64,000 bases of DNA from J054 sp965223095 (GCA_965223095.1 OZ244979.1:2170001-2234000), one strand, 5' to 3'. Shown: positions 52,376 through 62,205, numbered from the stretch's first letter. Notes: generated from the letters alone by a model not told the origin. Program-made: numbers and translations.

Positions 52376-54883
52376 CTAGGCGGCAAAGCTACTACAACAG
52401 TCCCTTAAGGCCAACGCCATTTCCCGGCCGTTGGTAAATCGGTCCTGCGGATCTTTAGCCAGCGCCTGGTCGAAAAACGCATCAACGCCAGGGGGTACGT
52501 CATCTCTAATGGTGCTCAGATCCGCATGTTTGTCGTTGACAATTTTGTCCATCAGCTTCGGTATGGAATCAGCGCGGAATGGCGGTGCTCCGGTTAGCAA
52601 GTGGTAGAGCGTAATTCCCAATGAGTAGAGATCTGACTGGCCCGTGACAGCGTTACCCGAGAGCTGTTCAGGCGACATGTATGAAGGCGTGCCAAGAATG
52701 ATGCCGGTTTTGGTGCGACTGGTGTCCGTGAGTCGCGCAATACCAAAGTCGGTCAATTTCAGCTCGTCTTTCGCCGCGTTGTACAAAATGTTCGCGGGCT
52801 TGATGTCTCGGTGCACGACCTTCTGAGAATGAGCATAGTGTAAGGCTTCGGCGGCACGCGCACCCAGTTCTAGCACCCACTCTGGTGGCAGCAAGTTTTT
52901 CTGTTGCGCATAGCTGCTTAGAGATTTGCCCTCGCAATACTCCATGGCGAGATAGGCGACGTCCTCATCTTCGCCAACATCGAAAACTGTGATGATATTG
53001 GGATGGTTGAGCCGGCCAGCAGACTCTGCTTCGCGCAGGAATTGGTCTTTCGCGGCCTGTAGATCTTCATCACTAAATTCTTCGGCCAGGGCGATGGTCT
53101 TAATGGCGACTTGGCGATTGATTTTGGGGTCGCGGCCTAGATAAACCGTGGCCATGGCACCGCGACCAATGACCTTCTCCAGTTCGTAGCGCCCCAGGGT
53201 GCCCTCTTTGTTGCCTCGTTTACGCGGGATGTTGGCATCTGGATTTGCCTTGGCCTCGGCCTGTTCTTTGGCCTTGGCTTTCTCTTTGCGCGCGCCTGAG
53301 AGTTTCTTGAGCTTGTCCTCCACGCCGCGAAACTCGGGATCGATAGACGCCAGATATCGCAGCACGCGCTCCGCCTTGGCGTATTCTCGACGCTTGCCGT
53401 GGGTCAACGCGATTTGGTACAAGCTTTCCTTGGTGTCTTCATTGGGCGCCTGTTGGCGTAACACGGAAAAGGCTAAATCCAGTTCGTCGGCGTCGGCCAC
53501 GGCATCGAGTTCCGCGCGCGGTTTCGCAGCCGCAGGGTTGACATCCTGGTGTTTTAGGTAACGCAGTGCGTAAATCGCCGCAATACCTAAGACCGAAAAA
53601 ACGGTGGCCGAACCGAGCCGTGCCCATATGCCTTGCGCCAATAATAGATAGGCTTCGGTACCGATGAGCAGCAAGCCGATGAGCAGCGCGGCAAAAGCGG
53701 CTGCGTTTAGGCTCATGGCGGGTATGGTGGCGACGAACAGTATGCCGAGCCCGACCAGCAAGACTCGCTCTGACCATTTTAGCCAGTTCGGCCGTACCAG
53801 GTAGTCGGCCTGAATTAGGTTGGATATATTGGTAGCTAGCAGGCGTGCTTGCGGTAGTGCGGGATTCGCCGGTGTCTTATAGCGAGGTTCCGCATCGCTG
53901 GGACCCACTAGCGCAATACGGTCCTTCAGCCGTGCCGCATCGAAGTCGTCGCTGAGTAGCGCTTCGATGCTGATGCGATCAAAAACCTGTTGTCCTGGTT
54001 CGTTCGCGTAGTAGCGGTTGTGGATGTTGAATCCGCCGCCGGCTTTTACACGGCGGGTTCCCAAGGCTATTGACCCATCGTCGCCAACGGCAATTTTTGT
54101 GTTCGCGGTCGCCGTCGCGACGCTTGCTATCGCCAGTGAGGACAACACGCGCGCGTCGCTTTTTACCAGCAATGACGACTGGCGAACTGCGCCATCAAGA
54201 TCGGCGCGATACTTCGAGTGGCCGGCAGCGGCCGCAGATTCACACAGGTACTGGGGAAGGGCTAGGGAGCCGGAAACTTGCACAAGGGTTTTTGGCCATT
54301 CAGCGGCGGCATCGCTAGTGCTGACCGCAAGCCGGCTGCAGGGGTCGGCATCCCGATCCTCTAGGTTACGTGATTCAGTAACTGCCCATGGCAGGACCGC
54401 TTTGCCGGTACTTGCCAGGGCCGCTTGGATGTCTTTTTGGGTTTTGTGTTGTGCCCGAATACGTGCCAACTGCTCGGCCAGGGCGTCCATATCGCGGGGT
54501 TCCCCGGAAGAATCTGGGCGATTGACGCGTTTTTCGAGGTCGAGCAAGGCGGCCAGCTGATCCAGGTTGGTCAACTGACGTTGTGTCGAGGGCGCCTGGG
54601 TGGGTACGATGGCGGCGGCGCCAGCCTCTGCCAGGCGGGCAATGGCTGCTGGCAGCCGTTGGTCCGCCCACAGTGAACTCTGCGCCGCACCGGTATTGAC
54701 CAGCAGTATCTGGTCGCTAGCGGTCGCCGCGGGTGCGCGTTGTTGAATAAAATCGAACAGGCTGTACTCAAGTTGGACCATACGGTCCCCTGCCGCCCAT
54801 AGCAGAGCGCCCCCGAGAATCAGGAGAACGATTGGGGCGAGCGGGCCGGCCCGCTGCGGAGTTCCGGAGCTGCGAGAGGACAT
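52376..54883 (-). CDS. CHASE2-domain membrane Ser/Thr protein kinase
   Basis: 835 aa. A first membrane helix (about residues 15-33) and three more (about 365-440) bracket a periplasmic CHASE2 sensor domain. A TPR-like segment (LYQIALTHGKRREYAKAERVLRYLASIDPEF) and a charged linker follow. The kinase domain, at the C-terminus, is intact: IGRGAMATVYLG loop, K in VAIKTI, HRDIKPANILY near residue 690, DFGIARL, GTPSYMSPEQ. It thus senses an unknown periplasmic signal and phosphorylates cytoplasmic targets, probably including the FHA protein. First gene of the operon, divergent from radA. Confidence 0.93.
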   Translation of the reverse strand: MSSRSSGTPQRAGPLAPIVLLILGGALLWAAGDRMVQLEYSLFDFIQQRAPAATASDQILLVNTGAAQSSLWADQRLPAAIARLAEAGAAAIVPTQAPSTQRQLTNLDQLAALLDLEKRVNRPDSSGEPRDMDALAEQLARIRAQHKTQKDIQAALASTGKAVLPWAVTESRNLEDRDADPCSRLAVSTSDAAAEWPKTLVQVSGSLALPQYLCESAAAAGHSKYRADLDGAVRQSSLLVKSDARVLSSLAIASVATATANTKIAVGDDGSIALGTRRVKAGGGFNIHNRYYANEPGQQVFDRISIEALLSDDFDAARLKDRIALVGPSDAEPRYKTPANPALPQARLLATNISNLIQADYLVRPNWLKWSERVLLVGLGILFVATIPAMSLNAAAFAALLIGLLLIGTEAYLLLAQGIWARLGSATVFSVLGIAAIYALRYLKHQDVNPAAAKPRAELDAVADADELDLAFSVLRQQAPNEDTKESLYQIALTHGKRREYAKAERVLRYLASIDPEFRGVEDKLKKLSGARKEKAKAKEQAEAKANPDANIPRKRGNKEGTLGRYELEKVIGRGAMATVYLGRDPKINRQVAIKTIALAEEFSDEDLQAAKDQFLREAESAGRLNHPNIITVFDVGEDEDVAYLAMEYCEGKSLSSYAQQKNLLPPEWVLELGARAAEALHYAHSQKVVHRDIKPANILYNAAKDELKLTDFGIARLTDTSRTKTGIILGTPSYMSPEQLSGNAVTGQSDLYSLGITLYHLLTGAPPFRADSIPKLMDKIVNDKHADLSTIRDDVPPGVDAFFDQALAKDPQDRFTNGREMALALRDCCSSFAA

Positions 54884-55002
54884 AAGGGCATGTTACGGGT
54901 GACGCCAGTCCCATGGTGAGAACTGGGTTTCGTTTTCTGCGGACCCCGGTGAATTTGCCCGTCAAACTGCGGGCTCAATGAGAACGGGATCACGTTTTTC
55001 GC

Positions 55003-56355
55003 ATGAGTAAGAGCAAATCGATCTTTCGCTGCACCGGCTGCGGCGCCACAGCGCCCAAATGGCAGGGCCAATGCCCGGTCTGCCAGGCCTGGAATAGTCT
55101 GGAGCCGGCGCTGGCCGAATCGGCTAAATCAGCCGTGGGCTATGCAGGGGAAGCACGTGGGCAACGCCTAGATGAATTGTCAAGCGAGGCACTGGCCCGG
55201 CAATCCATGGGTATCGAAGAACTAGACCGGGTGCTCGGCGGCGGTCTAGTGCCGGGCGCCGTGGTGTTAATTGGTGGTGACCCGGGAATTGGTAAATCAA
55301 CGCTGCTGCTGCAGGCCTGCGCCGCGGCAAAGACCGGTCCGCAGCTGTATGTCAGCGGCGAGGAATCTCTACAACAAATTGCGCTGCGCGCGCGACGATT
55401 AGGCATCGATACAAAGGGCATCACGGTCCTCGCCGAAACCAATGTTGAGGAAATTGTCGCGGTTGCCGAACGCCATCGACCGGTTTGTTTGGTGATTGAC
55501 TCTGTGCAAACCATCTATTGCGACAAGCTTCCGTCAGCGCCAGGCTCGGTCAATCAATTGCGTGAGTCTACCGCCCAATTGGTACGCTTGGCTAAACGCT
55601 GCGGTATCGCCGTGTTGTTGGTTGGCCATGTCACTAAATCAGGGAGCATCGCGGGACCCCGTGTGCTCGAGCATATGGTCGATGCGGTCCTGTACTTTGA
55701 GAACGAGGCAGGCAGCCGCTACCGGATTTTACGTGCCATGAAAAACCGCTTTGGTGCAGCGAACGAATTGGGCGTGTTCATCATGGCGGAGCAAGGCATG
55801 CGCGAGGTGCGGAATCCCTCGGCGATTTTTCTTTCGCGGTATGAAAACCCCGTCGCGGGCAGCGCAATCACCGCGGTTCACCAAGGCAGTCGTCCTTTGT
55901 TGGTCGAGGTGCAGGCGCTCACGGATCGAGCCGGCGGCGGTCCGCCGCGGCGAGTCGCGGTGGGACTAGAGCAAAATCGATTGGCTTTGTTGCTGGCCGT
56001 ATTGCACCGCCATGGCGGTGTTGCCACGCACGACGTTGATGTCTTTATTAATGTAGTGGGTGGCGTAAAAATCGCGGAGACCTCCGCGGATTTGCCAGCG
56101 CTACTGGCCACCGTTTCCAGCGTGACGGAACAGCCCTTACCCACCGGCTTGATCGTGTTTGGGGAAGTCGGTTTGGCCGGCGAAATTCGTCCGGTGGTTT
56201 ACGGCGAAGAGCGCCTGCGAGAAGCCGCCAAACTGGGATTTAATCGGGCGATCGCGCCGCGAGGCAACTTGCCCAAGCATGCAATAGAGGGTTTGAACTG
56301 CCGCGGCGTGAGCACGGTTCAGGAAGCCTTGGCGGCCCTGCAAGCCTTGGAATAG
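55003..56355 (+). CDS. radA: DNA repair protein RadA
   Basis: 450 aa, the usual length. N-terminal zinc finger CTGCGATAPKWQGQCPVC, Walker A GGDPGIGKST, Walker B LVIDSVQT, the RadA-specific KNRFG motif (about residue 247) and a C-terminal Lon-like domain (DVDVFINVVGGVKIAE, EVGLAGEIRPV). It drives branch migration in recombination as a RecA-related ATPase. It stands alone, divergent from the kinase gene. Confidence 0.96.
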   Translation: MSKSKSIFRCTGCGATAPKWQGQCPVCQAWNSLEPALAESAKSAVGYAGEARGQRLDELSSEALARQSMGIEELDRVLGGGLVPGAVVLIGGDPGIGKSTLLLQACAAAKTGPQLYVSGEESLQQIALRARRLGIDTKGITVLAETNVEEIVAVAERHRPVCLVIDSVQTIYCDKLPSAPGSVNQLRESTAQLVRLAKRCGIAVLLVGHVTKSGSIAGPRVLEHMVDAVLYFENEAGSRYRILRAMKNRFGAANELGVFIMAEQGMREVRNPSAIFLSRYENPVAGSAITAVHQGSRPLLVEVQALTDRAGGGPPRRVAVGLEQNRLALLLAVLHRHGGVATHDVDVFINVVGGVKIAETSADLPALLATVSSVTEQPLPTGLIVFGEVGLAGEIRPVVYGEERLREAAKLGFNRAIAPRGNLPKHAIEGLNCRGVSTVQEALAALQALE

Positions 56356-56373
56356 GCGTGGAGAAAGCAGCCG

Positions 56374-57663
56374 TCAAGCGGCATCGACAACCTTGGGGTT
56401 AACCAACGGATCACGCAGGCGGACGGTTTTCACGGCGTTATCGCCGGTTTGCAGAATCTCGATGGGGTAGTCCGCCACCATTAGGCCCGTGCCGGTTTCC
56501 GGAATGGCTTCAAGTTGCTCGAGTATCAGGCCGTTGAGTGTTTTTGGTCCGCTGGTGGGGAGGTGCCATTGCATGGTCCGGTTGAGCGCGCGAATATTCG
56601 CGCTGGCATTGACCAGGTATCCGTCACCATTTTCGTCGCGAACCACACCTTCGCTCAGGGGTTCAGAATCAGCCGCGAAATTACCCACAATTTCTTCGAG
56701 AATATCGGACAAGGTCACAATGCCTTGTATGTCACCGTATTCATCCACCACGAAACCGATGCGTTGATGGGTATGTTGGAACTGAATCAATTGTTTGTTC
56801 AAGGGTGTGCCTTCCGGAACAAAATAGGGTTCGCTGAGTAAGCTCATAAGCTCATCCCGGTCGAGTCCCTCCAAGCTTGCCGATTGCACGACGCGTTGAA
56901 GATTGAGCACCCCGACCACATCGTCGATGCTGTCGCGGTAGACCGGTAGTCGCGTGACGCTGCTGCGACGAATACGCTCGATGATCGTTTCCCAGGCATC
57001 ATTAAGATCGATGCCAACAATTTCATTATGGGGCACCATGACGTCATCAACGCTGATGTCTTGCAGTTCGAGTATGCGCAATAGCATGGTGTGACGACGC
57101 CTTGGGAGCATACCGCCGGATTCGCTCACAACGGTACGCAGTTCTTCGATGGTTAAGTTATCCTCGCCGCCGTGTTCGGTGTGTACACCTAATAGTTTCA
57201 ACAGTCCGTTGGCAAGCACATTGATCAGCCACACCAGCGGTCGGCAAACTTTTAGCAACGGGTAGTAAACATAGGCCGCCGGCAACGCCATTTTTTCTGG
57301 CTGCAAGGCCGCAAGAGTTTTCGGTGTGACCTCGGCAAAGATCAAAATCACCAAAGTCAAAATGAATCCGCTGATTACCACCCACCAAGGTCCGCCAAGT
57401 TTTAGCGCAATGAAGCTGACCAGCTGGGCAGCGCCGATATTGACGAGGTTGTTGCCGATCAGAATGAGGCCGAGCAGCCGGTCGGGCTTGGCCAGCAAAT
57501 CTTCTGCTAATTTCGCACCGCGATGACCCGCTTGGGCTTTGTGGCGAAGTCGGTAGCGGTTAAGTCTCATCAATGCCGTTTCGGTTCCCGAGAAGAAAGC
57601 CGATAGGAAAAGCATGATGCCGAGGGCTGTGAACATTAGCCCTAACGGTATGTCGTCGTCCAA
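56374..57663 (-). CDS. CNNM/CorC-family membrane protein with CBS domains (UPF0053, YfjD-like)
   Basis: 429 aa from TTG 57663 (MDDDIPLGLMFTALG), with AGGAG 9 bp upstream; the frame runs on to 57981 into the opposing ffh gene and that part is not protein-like. The DUF21 domain (LSAFFSGTETALMRLNRYRLRH, three or four helices), a CBS pair (VMVPHNEIVGIDLNDAWE, GFVVDEYGDIQGIVTLSDILEEIVG) and a CorC_HlyC transport-associated C-terminal domain. Such proteins are linked to Mg2+ or other ion efflux and membrane stress. It converges on radA. Confidence 0.92.
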   Translation of the reverse strand: MDDDIPLGLMFTALGIMLFLSAFFSGTETALMRLNRYRLRHKAQAGHRGAKLAEDLLAKPDRLLGLILIGNNLVNIGAAQLVSFIALKLGGPWWVVISGFILTLVILIFAEVTPKTLAALQPEKMALPAAYVYYPLLKVCRPLVWLINVLANGLLKLLGVHTEHGGEDNLTIEELRTVVSESGGMLPRRRHTMLLRILELQDISVDDVMVPHNEIVGIDLNDAWETIIERIRRSSVTRLPVYRDSIDDVVGVLNLQRVVQSASLEGLDRDELMSLLSEPYFVPEGTPLNKQLIQFQHTHQRIGFVVDEYGDIQGIVTLSDILEEIVGNFAADSEPLSEGVVRDENGDGYLVNASANIRALNRTMQWHLPTSGPKTLNGLILEQLEAIPETGTGLMVADYPIEILQTGDNAVKTVRLRDPLVNPKVVDAA

Positions 57664-57826
57664 AGGACCTGGTCTCCTGTATGGCTGTTGACCCAGGCAT
57701 AGTCGCCAAGCCGGTGCGGCGATGTCAAGGGAACCGGTCGCGGGCGCGCTGCACCGGCGCGCCGGGTTAGAATACGTAAGCCCATCGGCATCTGCGGTTT
57801 GGGTGTGCTGAACGAAGGCGGTAGCT

Positions 57827-59176
57827 ATGTTTGACAATCTCAGTGAGCGCTTAAAGTCCGTTGCCGAGCGTGTCCGTGGCAAGGGGCGACTGACCGAAGA
57901 CAACATTGCCGAGGCCGTGCGAGATGTGCGTCGCGCGTTGATCGAAGCCGATGTAGCCTTGCCCGTTGTCCGCGAATTCATCGACCGGGTGCAAGGCCGG
58001 GCGATTGGTGCGGAGGTCAGCCGTAGCCTCAGTCCCGGTCAAGCCTTCATTAAGATATTGCATGCCGAGCTGACCGCGACATTGGGCGAATCCACCGCCG
58101 GTTTTGAGCTGCGGCATCAGCCGCCGATCATTATTCTGCTGGCCGGTTTGCAAGGCGCGGGTAAGACGACAACCGCGGCCAAGTTGGCGCGCTACTTTCA
58201 GCGTCGCGACGGCCGCAAGGTGATGCTCGCCAGTCTCGACAATCGCCGGCCCGCAGCCATGCTGCAACTAGAGCAATTGGCCGCGCGAGTCGATGCCGGC
58301 TTTGTGTCGGCAATGCCGCAGGAGCAGCCGTTGATGATCGCGCAGCGCGCGGTCGACGAGGCCAAGCGGCAACAATACGAGATACTGTTGCTGGATACGG
58401 CTGGGCGTACTCGCTTGGATACCGAATTGCTCGGTGAATTGCGGCAGCTCTACACGTCGATATCACCACAGGAAATTTTGTTCGTCGTGGACAGCATGGC
58501 GGGCCAGGACGCCGTGAATGTCGCAGCGGCTTTTGGTGAAGCATTGCCCTTGACGGGGGTCGTGCTCACCAAGGCCGATGGTGATGCTCGGGGGGGTGCG
58601 GCCTTATCGGTGAAGTCCGTAACCGGAAAACCCATTGTATTTTTAGGGACGGGCGAGGACCTGGATGGTTTGGAGCTTTTTCATCCGGAGCGCATGGCCT
58701 CGCGGATTCTGGGCATGGGCGACGTGCTCAGCTTGGTCGAAGAAGTTGAGCAAAAAGTCGATCGCGACAAGGCTGAGAAGCTCACGAAAAAATTGCGCAA
58801 GGGCCGCGGTTTCGACCTGGCTGATTTGCGCGACCAGCTGGAGCAAATGCTCGGCATGGGGGGGCTGGAGAGTTTGCTCGAGAAACTACCCTTGCCCGGC
58901 GGCGTGAAACCCCAGCAGCTGGCTCAACAAGTCGATGAGCGCGCCATCCGGCAGCAAGTCGCGATCATCAACTCCATGACGCCCCGGGAGCGTCGTTTTC
59001 CGAAGACAATCAATGGTTCACGTAAACGCCGCATTGCAGCAGGGGCGGGCTTGGCGGTACCGGCTGTGAATCGGGTGCTGAAGCAACACGCGCAAATGCA
59101 AAAAATGATGAAAAAGATGGGCAAAGGCGGCTTGAAAGGGGCGCTACGCGGTATGCCGGGTCTGGGTGGCCGATGA
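57827..59176 (+). CDS. ffh: Signal recognition particle protein Ffh
   Basis: 449 aa. N domain (MFDNLSERLKSVAERVRGKGRLTEDNI), GTPase G1 LLAGLQGAGKTT, LLDTAGRT, TKADGDARGG, and the Met-rich M domain (KLTKKLRKGRGFDLADLRDQLEQMLGMGGL, MQKMMKKMGKGG) that binds 4.5S RNA and signal sequences. It targets inner-membrane proteins with FtsY. It precedes the rpsP-rimM-trmD-rplS operon, as in many gammaproteobacteria. It is complete. Confidence 0.97.
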   Translation: MFDNLSERLKSVAERVRGKGRLTEDNIAEAVRDVRRALIEADVALPVVREFIDRVQGRAIGAEVSRSLSPGQAFIKILHAELTATLGESTAGFELRHQPPIIILLAGLQGAGKTTTAAKLARYFQRRDGRKVMLASLDNRRPAAMLQLEQLAARVDAGFVSAMPQEQPLMIAQRAVDEAKRQQYEILLLDTAGRTRLDTELLGELRQLYTSISPQEILFVVDSMAGQDAVNVAAAFGEALPLTGVVLTKADGDARGGAALSVKSVTGKPIVFLGTGEDLDGLELFHPERMASRILGMGDVLSLVEEVEQKVDRDKAEKLTKKLRKGRGFDLADLRDQLEQMLGMGGLESLLEKLPLPGGVKPQQLAQQVDERAIRQQVAIINSMTPRERRFPKTINGSRKRRIAAGAGLAVPAVNRVLKQHAQMQKMMKKMGKGGLKGALRGMPGLGGR

Positions 59177-59284
59177 ATCTGCGGGTTCACATTCGCTAGA
59201 AAACCCGTAGAATTAACCGTTTATCCCGCCGAAGGCCAGGCTGGCTCCGGTGGATCAACACTGCTAACAGCGAAGCGAGCACAC

Positions 59285-59545
59285 ATGGTTACCATCCGTT
59301 TATCCCGCGGAGGCGCGAAGAAACGCCCGTTCTATCACATTGTGGTGACGGATCAGCGCAATCGTCGTGACGGTCGTTACATAGAACGCGTCGGGTTTTT
59401 TAATCCAGTCGCCACTGGTCAAGAAGAGAAACTCCGCATGGATGTGGACCGCATTGAGTATTGGGTCGGCCACGGTGCGCAAGCTTCCGAACGTGTTTCA
59501 GCCTTGCTAAAAACCTATCGAGCCGAGCAAGCGGCCGCGGCATAG
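59285..59545 (+). CDS. rpsP: 30S ribosomal protein S16
   Basis: 86 aa. VTIRLSRGGAKKRPFYHIVVTDQRNRRDGRYIERVGFFNP is the S16 signature, followed by LRMDVDRIEYWVGHGAQASERVSALLK. It is needed for 30S assembly. It is first in the rpsP-rimM-trmD-rplS operon, with 14 bp to rimM. Confidence 0.97.
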   Translation: MVTIRLSRGGAKKRPFYHIVVTDQRNRRDGRYIERVGFFNPVATGQEEKLRMDVDRIEYWVGHGAQASERVSALLKTYRAEQAAAA

Positions 59546-59559
59546 TTTCCAGCCGCGGC

Positions 59560-60072
59560 GTGCCATCGTCGTCGGATAGGCAGGTCTGGGTCGGCGAAGT
59601 TGTCGGCGTTTTTGGTGTTAAGGGTTGGATAAGGTTGCGTTCGTTTACCGAACCCGAAGCTAACTTATTGCGGTATTTGCCCTGGCAGTTGGTGCAAGGA
59701 GCGAGCAAGACGGAGTACAAGCTGGCAGCGGGTCGTCCACATCGCAAGGGCTTGATCGCCAAGCTGGAGGGCATTGAGGACAGAGATTCAGCCGCCGTAC
59801 TGGTGGGCGCTGCAGTTTGGGTCGATCGGAAAACTTTAGGTGACGCTGAGCCTGGGGAGTATTTTTGGTCAGACTTAGAAGGCATGGTGGTCAAAACCCT
59901 AGCGGGTCTAGTTTTGGGCCGGGTCGATAGCTTGCTTGAAACCGGCGCCAATGATGTTTTGGTGGTAATGGGCGATCGGCGGCGTTTGATTCCGTTCGTT
60001 GTCGATCAGGTTGTGCGATCGGTGGATCTCGAGCAGAGAACTATTCTCGTCGATTGGGATCCGGAGTTTTAG
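59560..60072 (+). CDS. rimM: Ribosome maturation factor RimM
   Basis: 170 aa from GTG 59560 (VPSSSDRQVWVGEVVG); the longer frame to 59461 overlaps rpsP and is rejected. N-terminal RimM domain (GEVVGVFGVKGWIRLRSFTE, GLIAKLEGIEDRDSAAVLVGA) and C-terminal PRC-barrel (GEYFWSDLEGMVV, RLIPFVVDQVVRSVDLEQRTILVDWDPEF). It helps mature the 30S head with S19. It lies between rpsP and trmD, the universal order. Confidence 0.95.
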   Translation: MPSSSDRQVWVGEVVGVFGVKGWIRLRSFTEPEANLLRYLPWQLVQGASKTEYKLAAGRPHRKGLIAKLEGIEDRDSAAVLVGAAVWVDRKTLGDAEPGEYFWSDLEGMVVKTLAGLVLGRVDSLLETGANDVLVVMGDRRRLIPFVVDQVVRSVDLEQRTILVDWDPEF

Positions 60073-60091
60073 CGTAAGAGTCGGTAGCAGG

Positions 60092-60844
60092 ATGGACATA
60101 CGCGTAGTCAGCCTGTTTCCGGAGATGATTGCGGCCGGCACCGGCCAGGGAATTTGCGGTCGCGCGTTGAAACGCGATTTGTTTCGCTTGGGCTGTGTCG
60201 ATCCCCGGGACTATGCCAAGGATCCGCATCGCAGCGTCGATGACCGACCCTATGGTGGTGGTCCGGGCATGGTATTGCGTTATGAGCCGTTCCGCGACGC
60301 CATCGCGGCGGCGAAGACGCGTTTGCCGGCGGCCAGCCCGGTGTTGTTCTTGTCGCCCCAGGGGCGGCGATTTGACCAGGCCATGGCGGCGGAATTGTCG
60401 AAGCTGGCAGGTTTGGTTTTGGTGGCCGGGCGGTACGAAGGATTTGATGAGCGCTTAATCGAATCAGAAGGCGGACTAGAAATTTCGCTGGGTGATTTTG
60501 TGCTGAGTGGTGGTGAAATAGCCGCCGTGGCGGTGATTGACGCGATTGTGAGGCTGCTGCCCGGGGCGCTGGGACATGCGCAATCCGCGGCGGAGGATTC
60601 ATTCGTGGACGGGTTGCTGGATTGTCCGCATTTTACCCGGCCGGAGATCGCCGACGGGCGGGCGGTACCGGCGGTTTTGCTTGGCGGTAACCATGCAGAA
60701 GTTAGGCGATGGCGACTGAAGCAGTCTCTTGGCCGCACGGCACTGCGGCGGCCGGACTTGTTAGGGCAGCGTAGTCTGACCCTGGAAGAGCAGACGCTGC
60801 TGGATGAATTTTTTCGCGAGCGGGATGTGAGCTCGCCGGTATAA
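60092..60844 (+). CDS. trmD: tRNA (guanine-N1)-methyltransferase TrmD
   Basis: 250 aa from ATG 60092 (MDIRVVSLFPEMI); the frame back to 59999 is inside rimM. The trefoil-knot SPOUT domain is complete: DYAKDPHRSVDDRPYGGGPGMVLR, LFLSPQGRRFDQ, AGRYEGFDERLIESE, LGDFVLSGGE and a C-terminal helical domain. It makes m1G37 in tRNAs to prevent frameshifting. Confidence 0.96.
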   Translation: MDIRVVSLFPEMIAAGTGQGICGRALKRDLFRLGCVDPRDYAKDPHRSVDDRPYGGGPGMVLRYEPFRDAIAAAKTRLPAASPVLFLSPQGRRFDQAMAAELSKLAGLVLVAGRYEGFDERLIESEGGLEISLGDFVLSGGEIAAVAVIDAIVRLLPGALGHAQSAAEDSFVDGLLDCPHFTRPEIADGRAVPAVLLGGNHAEVRRWRLKQSLGRTALRRPDLLGQRSLTLEEQTLLDEFFRERDVSSPV

Positions 60845-60895
60845 TCGAGGGCCGTGCCAAAGAAGTACGCGGCCGCAAAAACAGGTGAGACGAAG

Positions 60896-61243
60896 ATGAG
60901 CAACGTTATTCAAGAACTTGAAACAGCCCAGATGAAATCTGATCTACCAGATTTCGCACCCGGGGACCTGGTGGTGGTTCAGGTGCGTGTTAAAGAGGGC
61001 GAGCGTGAGCGCTTGCAGGCTTACGAAGGTATTGTCATTGCGCAGAAAAATCGTGGGCTTAATTCTTCCTTTACGGTGCGGAAGATTTCTCATGGAGAGG
61101 GTGTGGAGCGCGTATTTCAGACGCATAGCAAGAGCATCGCTAGCATCGCCGTGAAGCGTCGTGGCGATGTGCGGCGCGCCAAGCTTTACTATCTGCGCGA
61201 ACGCAGCGGTAAGTCTGCCCGCATTAAGGAGAAAATCGGCTGA
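60896..61243 (+). CDS. rplS: 50S ribosomal protein L19
   Basis: 115 aa from ATG 60896 (MSNVIQELETAQMK); the longer frame from 60854 lies outside the family's normal start. FAPGDLVVVQVRVKEGERERLQAYEGIVIAQKNRGLNSSFTVRKISHGEGVERVFQ and the C-terminal KRRGDVRRAKLYYLRERSGKSARIKEK are diagnostic. It is a 50S protein at the subunit interface, last in the rpsP operon. Confidence 0.97.
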   Translation: MSNVIQELETAQMKSDLPDFAPGDLVVVQVRVKEGERERLQAYEGIVIAQKNRGLNSSFTVRKISHGEGVERVFQTHSKSIASIAVKRRGDVRRAKLYYLRERSGKSARIKEKIG

Positions 61244-61268
61244 TCAGCGGCGGGCTGGCCAGTTATCA

Positions 61269-62171
61269 ATGGCCTCGGTGGCGATCAAGATCATGCGCGG
61301 GCTGTGGCAAATCGGTAAATGCTCGGCTTGGCTGAGCCTAATGATTCTTCTGGGGCTTTCGCAGCAGTCCTGCGGACGACTAATCTCCGCCGCCAGCGCC
61401 GATTTGGCTGCCAGCCTATCCACCGCCATTCTCGAACAGGATGATCCCGGGCTGGTGCGCGACGGCGTGCCCGCCTATCTGTTGTTATTGGATAGTTTTG
61501 TAGAGCGTTCACCGGAAGATGCGGCCATCCTTGGTGCCGCTAGCCAGCTCTATGCCGTTTATGGCAGCGCGTTTGTCGCCGATGATGATCGCGCGCGTCG
61601 CCTCACACGAAAGGCGCGCGCCTATGGGCGCCGGAGCCTCTGCGCGGCCGATCAAAATGGTTGTGATCTGGCAGGCCAAGACTTTGCCTCTTATGAAGCC
61701 AGCATCGCTGCGGTAGACGCAAAGGCCGTCGATGCGCTTTATAGTTACGCGGTATCGAATCTGGCCTATATACGCGCGCACAGTGGCGACCTTGGTGCCT
61801 TGGCGGGATTGCCAAAGGCCGAAACCGCCCTTAAGCATGTCCTCGATCTGGGTCCCGGGGAGCGCCTGGCAGATACCTATAAATTTCTTGGCATCCTAAA
61901 TACCTTGCGCCCGCCGGCATTGGGCGGCAACCCGGAGCTGGGGCGGAACTTCTTCGAGCAGGCCCTGTCGGCAAGTAAAGGCAAGGATTTAACCGTCAAG
62001 CTGGAATACGCGCGCTCTTACGCCCGTCTGGTCTACGAACGGGAACTGCATGACCGTTTGTTGAATGAGGTCTTAAGCGCCGATATTGATCAACCGGGTT
62101 TGACACTTTTTAACAGTATGGCGCAGGCTGAAGCAAAAAAATTGCTAGCCTCCGCCGATGACTATTTTTGA
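61269..62171 (+). CDS. TRAP-transporter-associated TatT (T component) protein
   Basis: 300 aa from ATG 61269. An N-terminal hydrophobic segment ends in LSQQSC, a weak lipobox. The rest is alpha-helical and TPR-like, with the family features GVPAYLLLLDSFVERSPED, YAVYGSAFVADDDRARRLTRKARAYG and the C-terminal PALGGNPELGRNFFEQAL. TatT proteins sit in the periplasm with DctP-type binding proteins and may help deliver the ligand. It is directly upstream of dctP, overlapping its possible longer frame, so one transport unit is likely. Confidence 0.85.
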   Translation: MASVAIKIMRGLWQIGKCSAWLSLMILLGLSQQSCGRLISAASADLAASLSTAILEQDDPGLVRDGVPAYLLLLDSFVERSPEDAAILGAASQLYAVYGSAFVADDDRARRLTRKARAYGRRSLCAADQNGCDLAGQDFASYEASIAAVDAKAVDALYSYAVSNLAYIRAHSGDLGALAGLPKAETALKHVLDLGPGERLADTYKFLGILNTLRPPALGGNPELGRNFFEQALSASKGKDLTVKLEYARSYARLVYERELHDRLLNEVLSADIDQPGLTLFNSMAQAEAKKLLASADDYF

Positions 62172-62205
62172 GTTGCCGGCCGGCCAGCTCGACGGGGAGA
62201 TTTCA

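Noticed and set aside
57664..57981. N-terminal extension of the CorC/CNNM frame
   Set aside because: Overlaps ffh on the other strand, is Ser/Arg-rich and not like the family; the TTG at 57663 gives the normal start.
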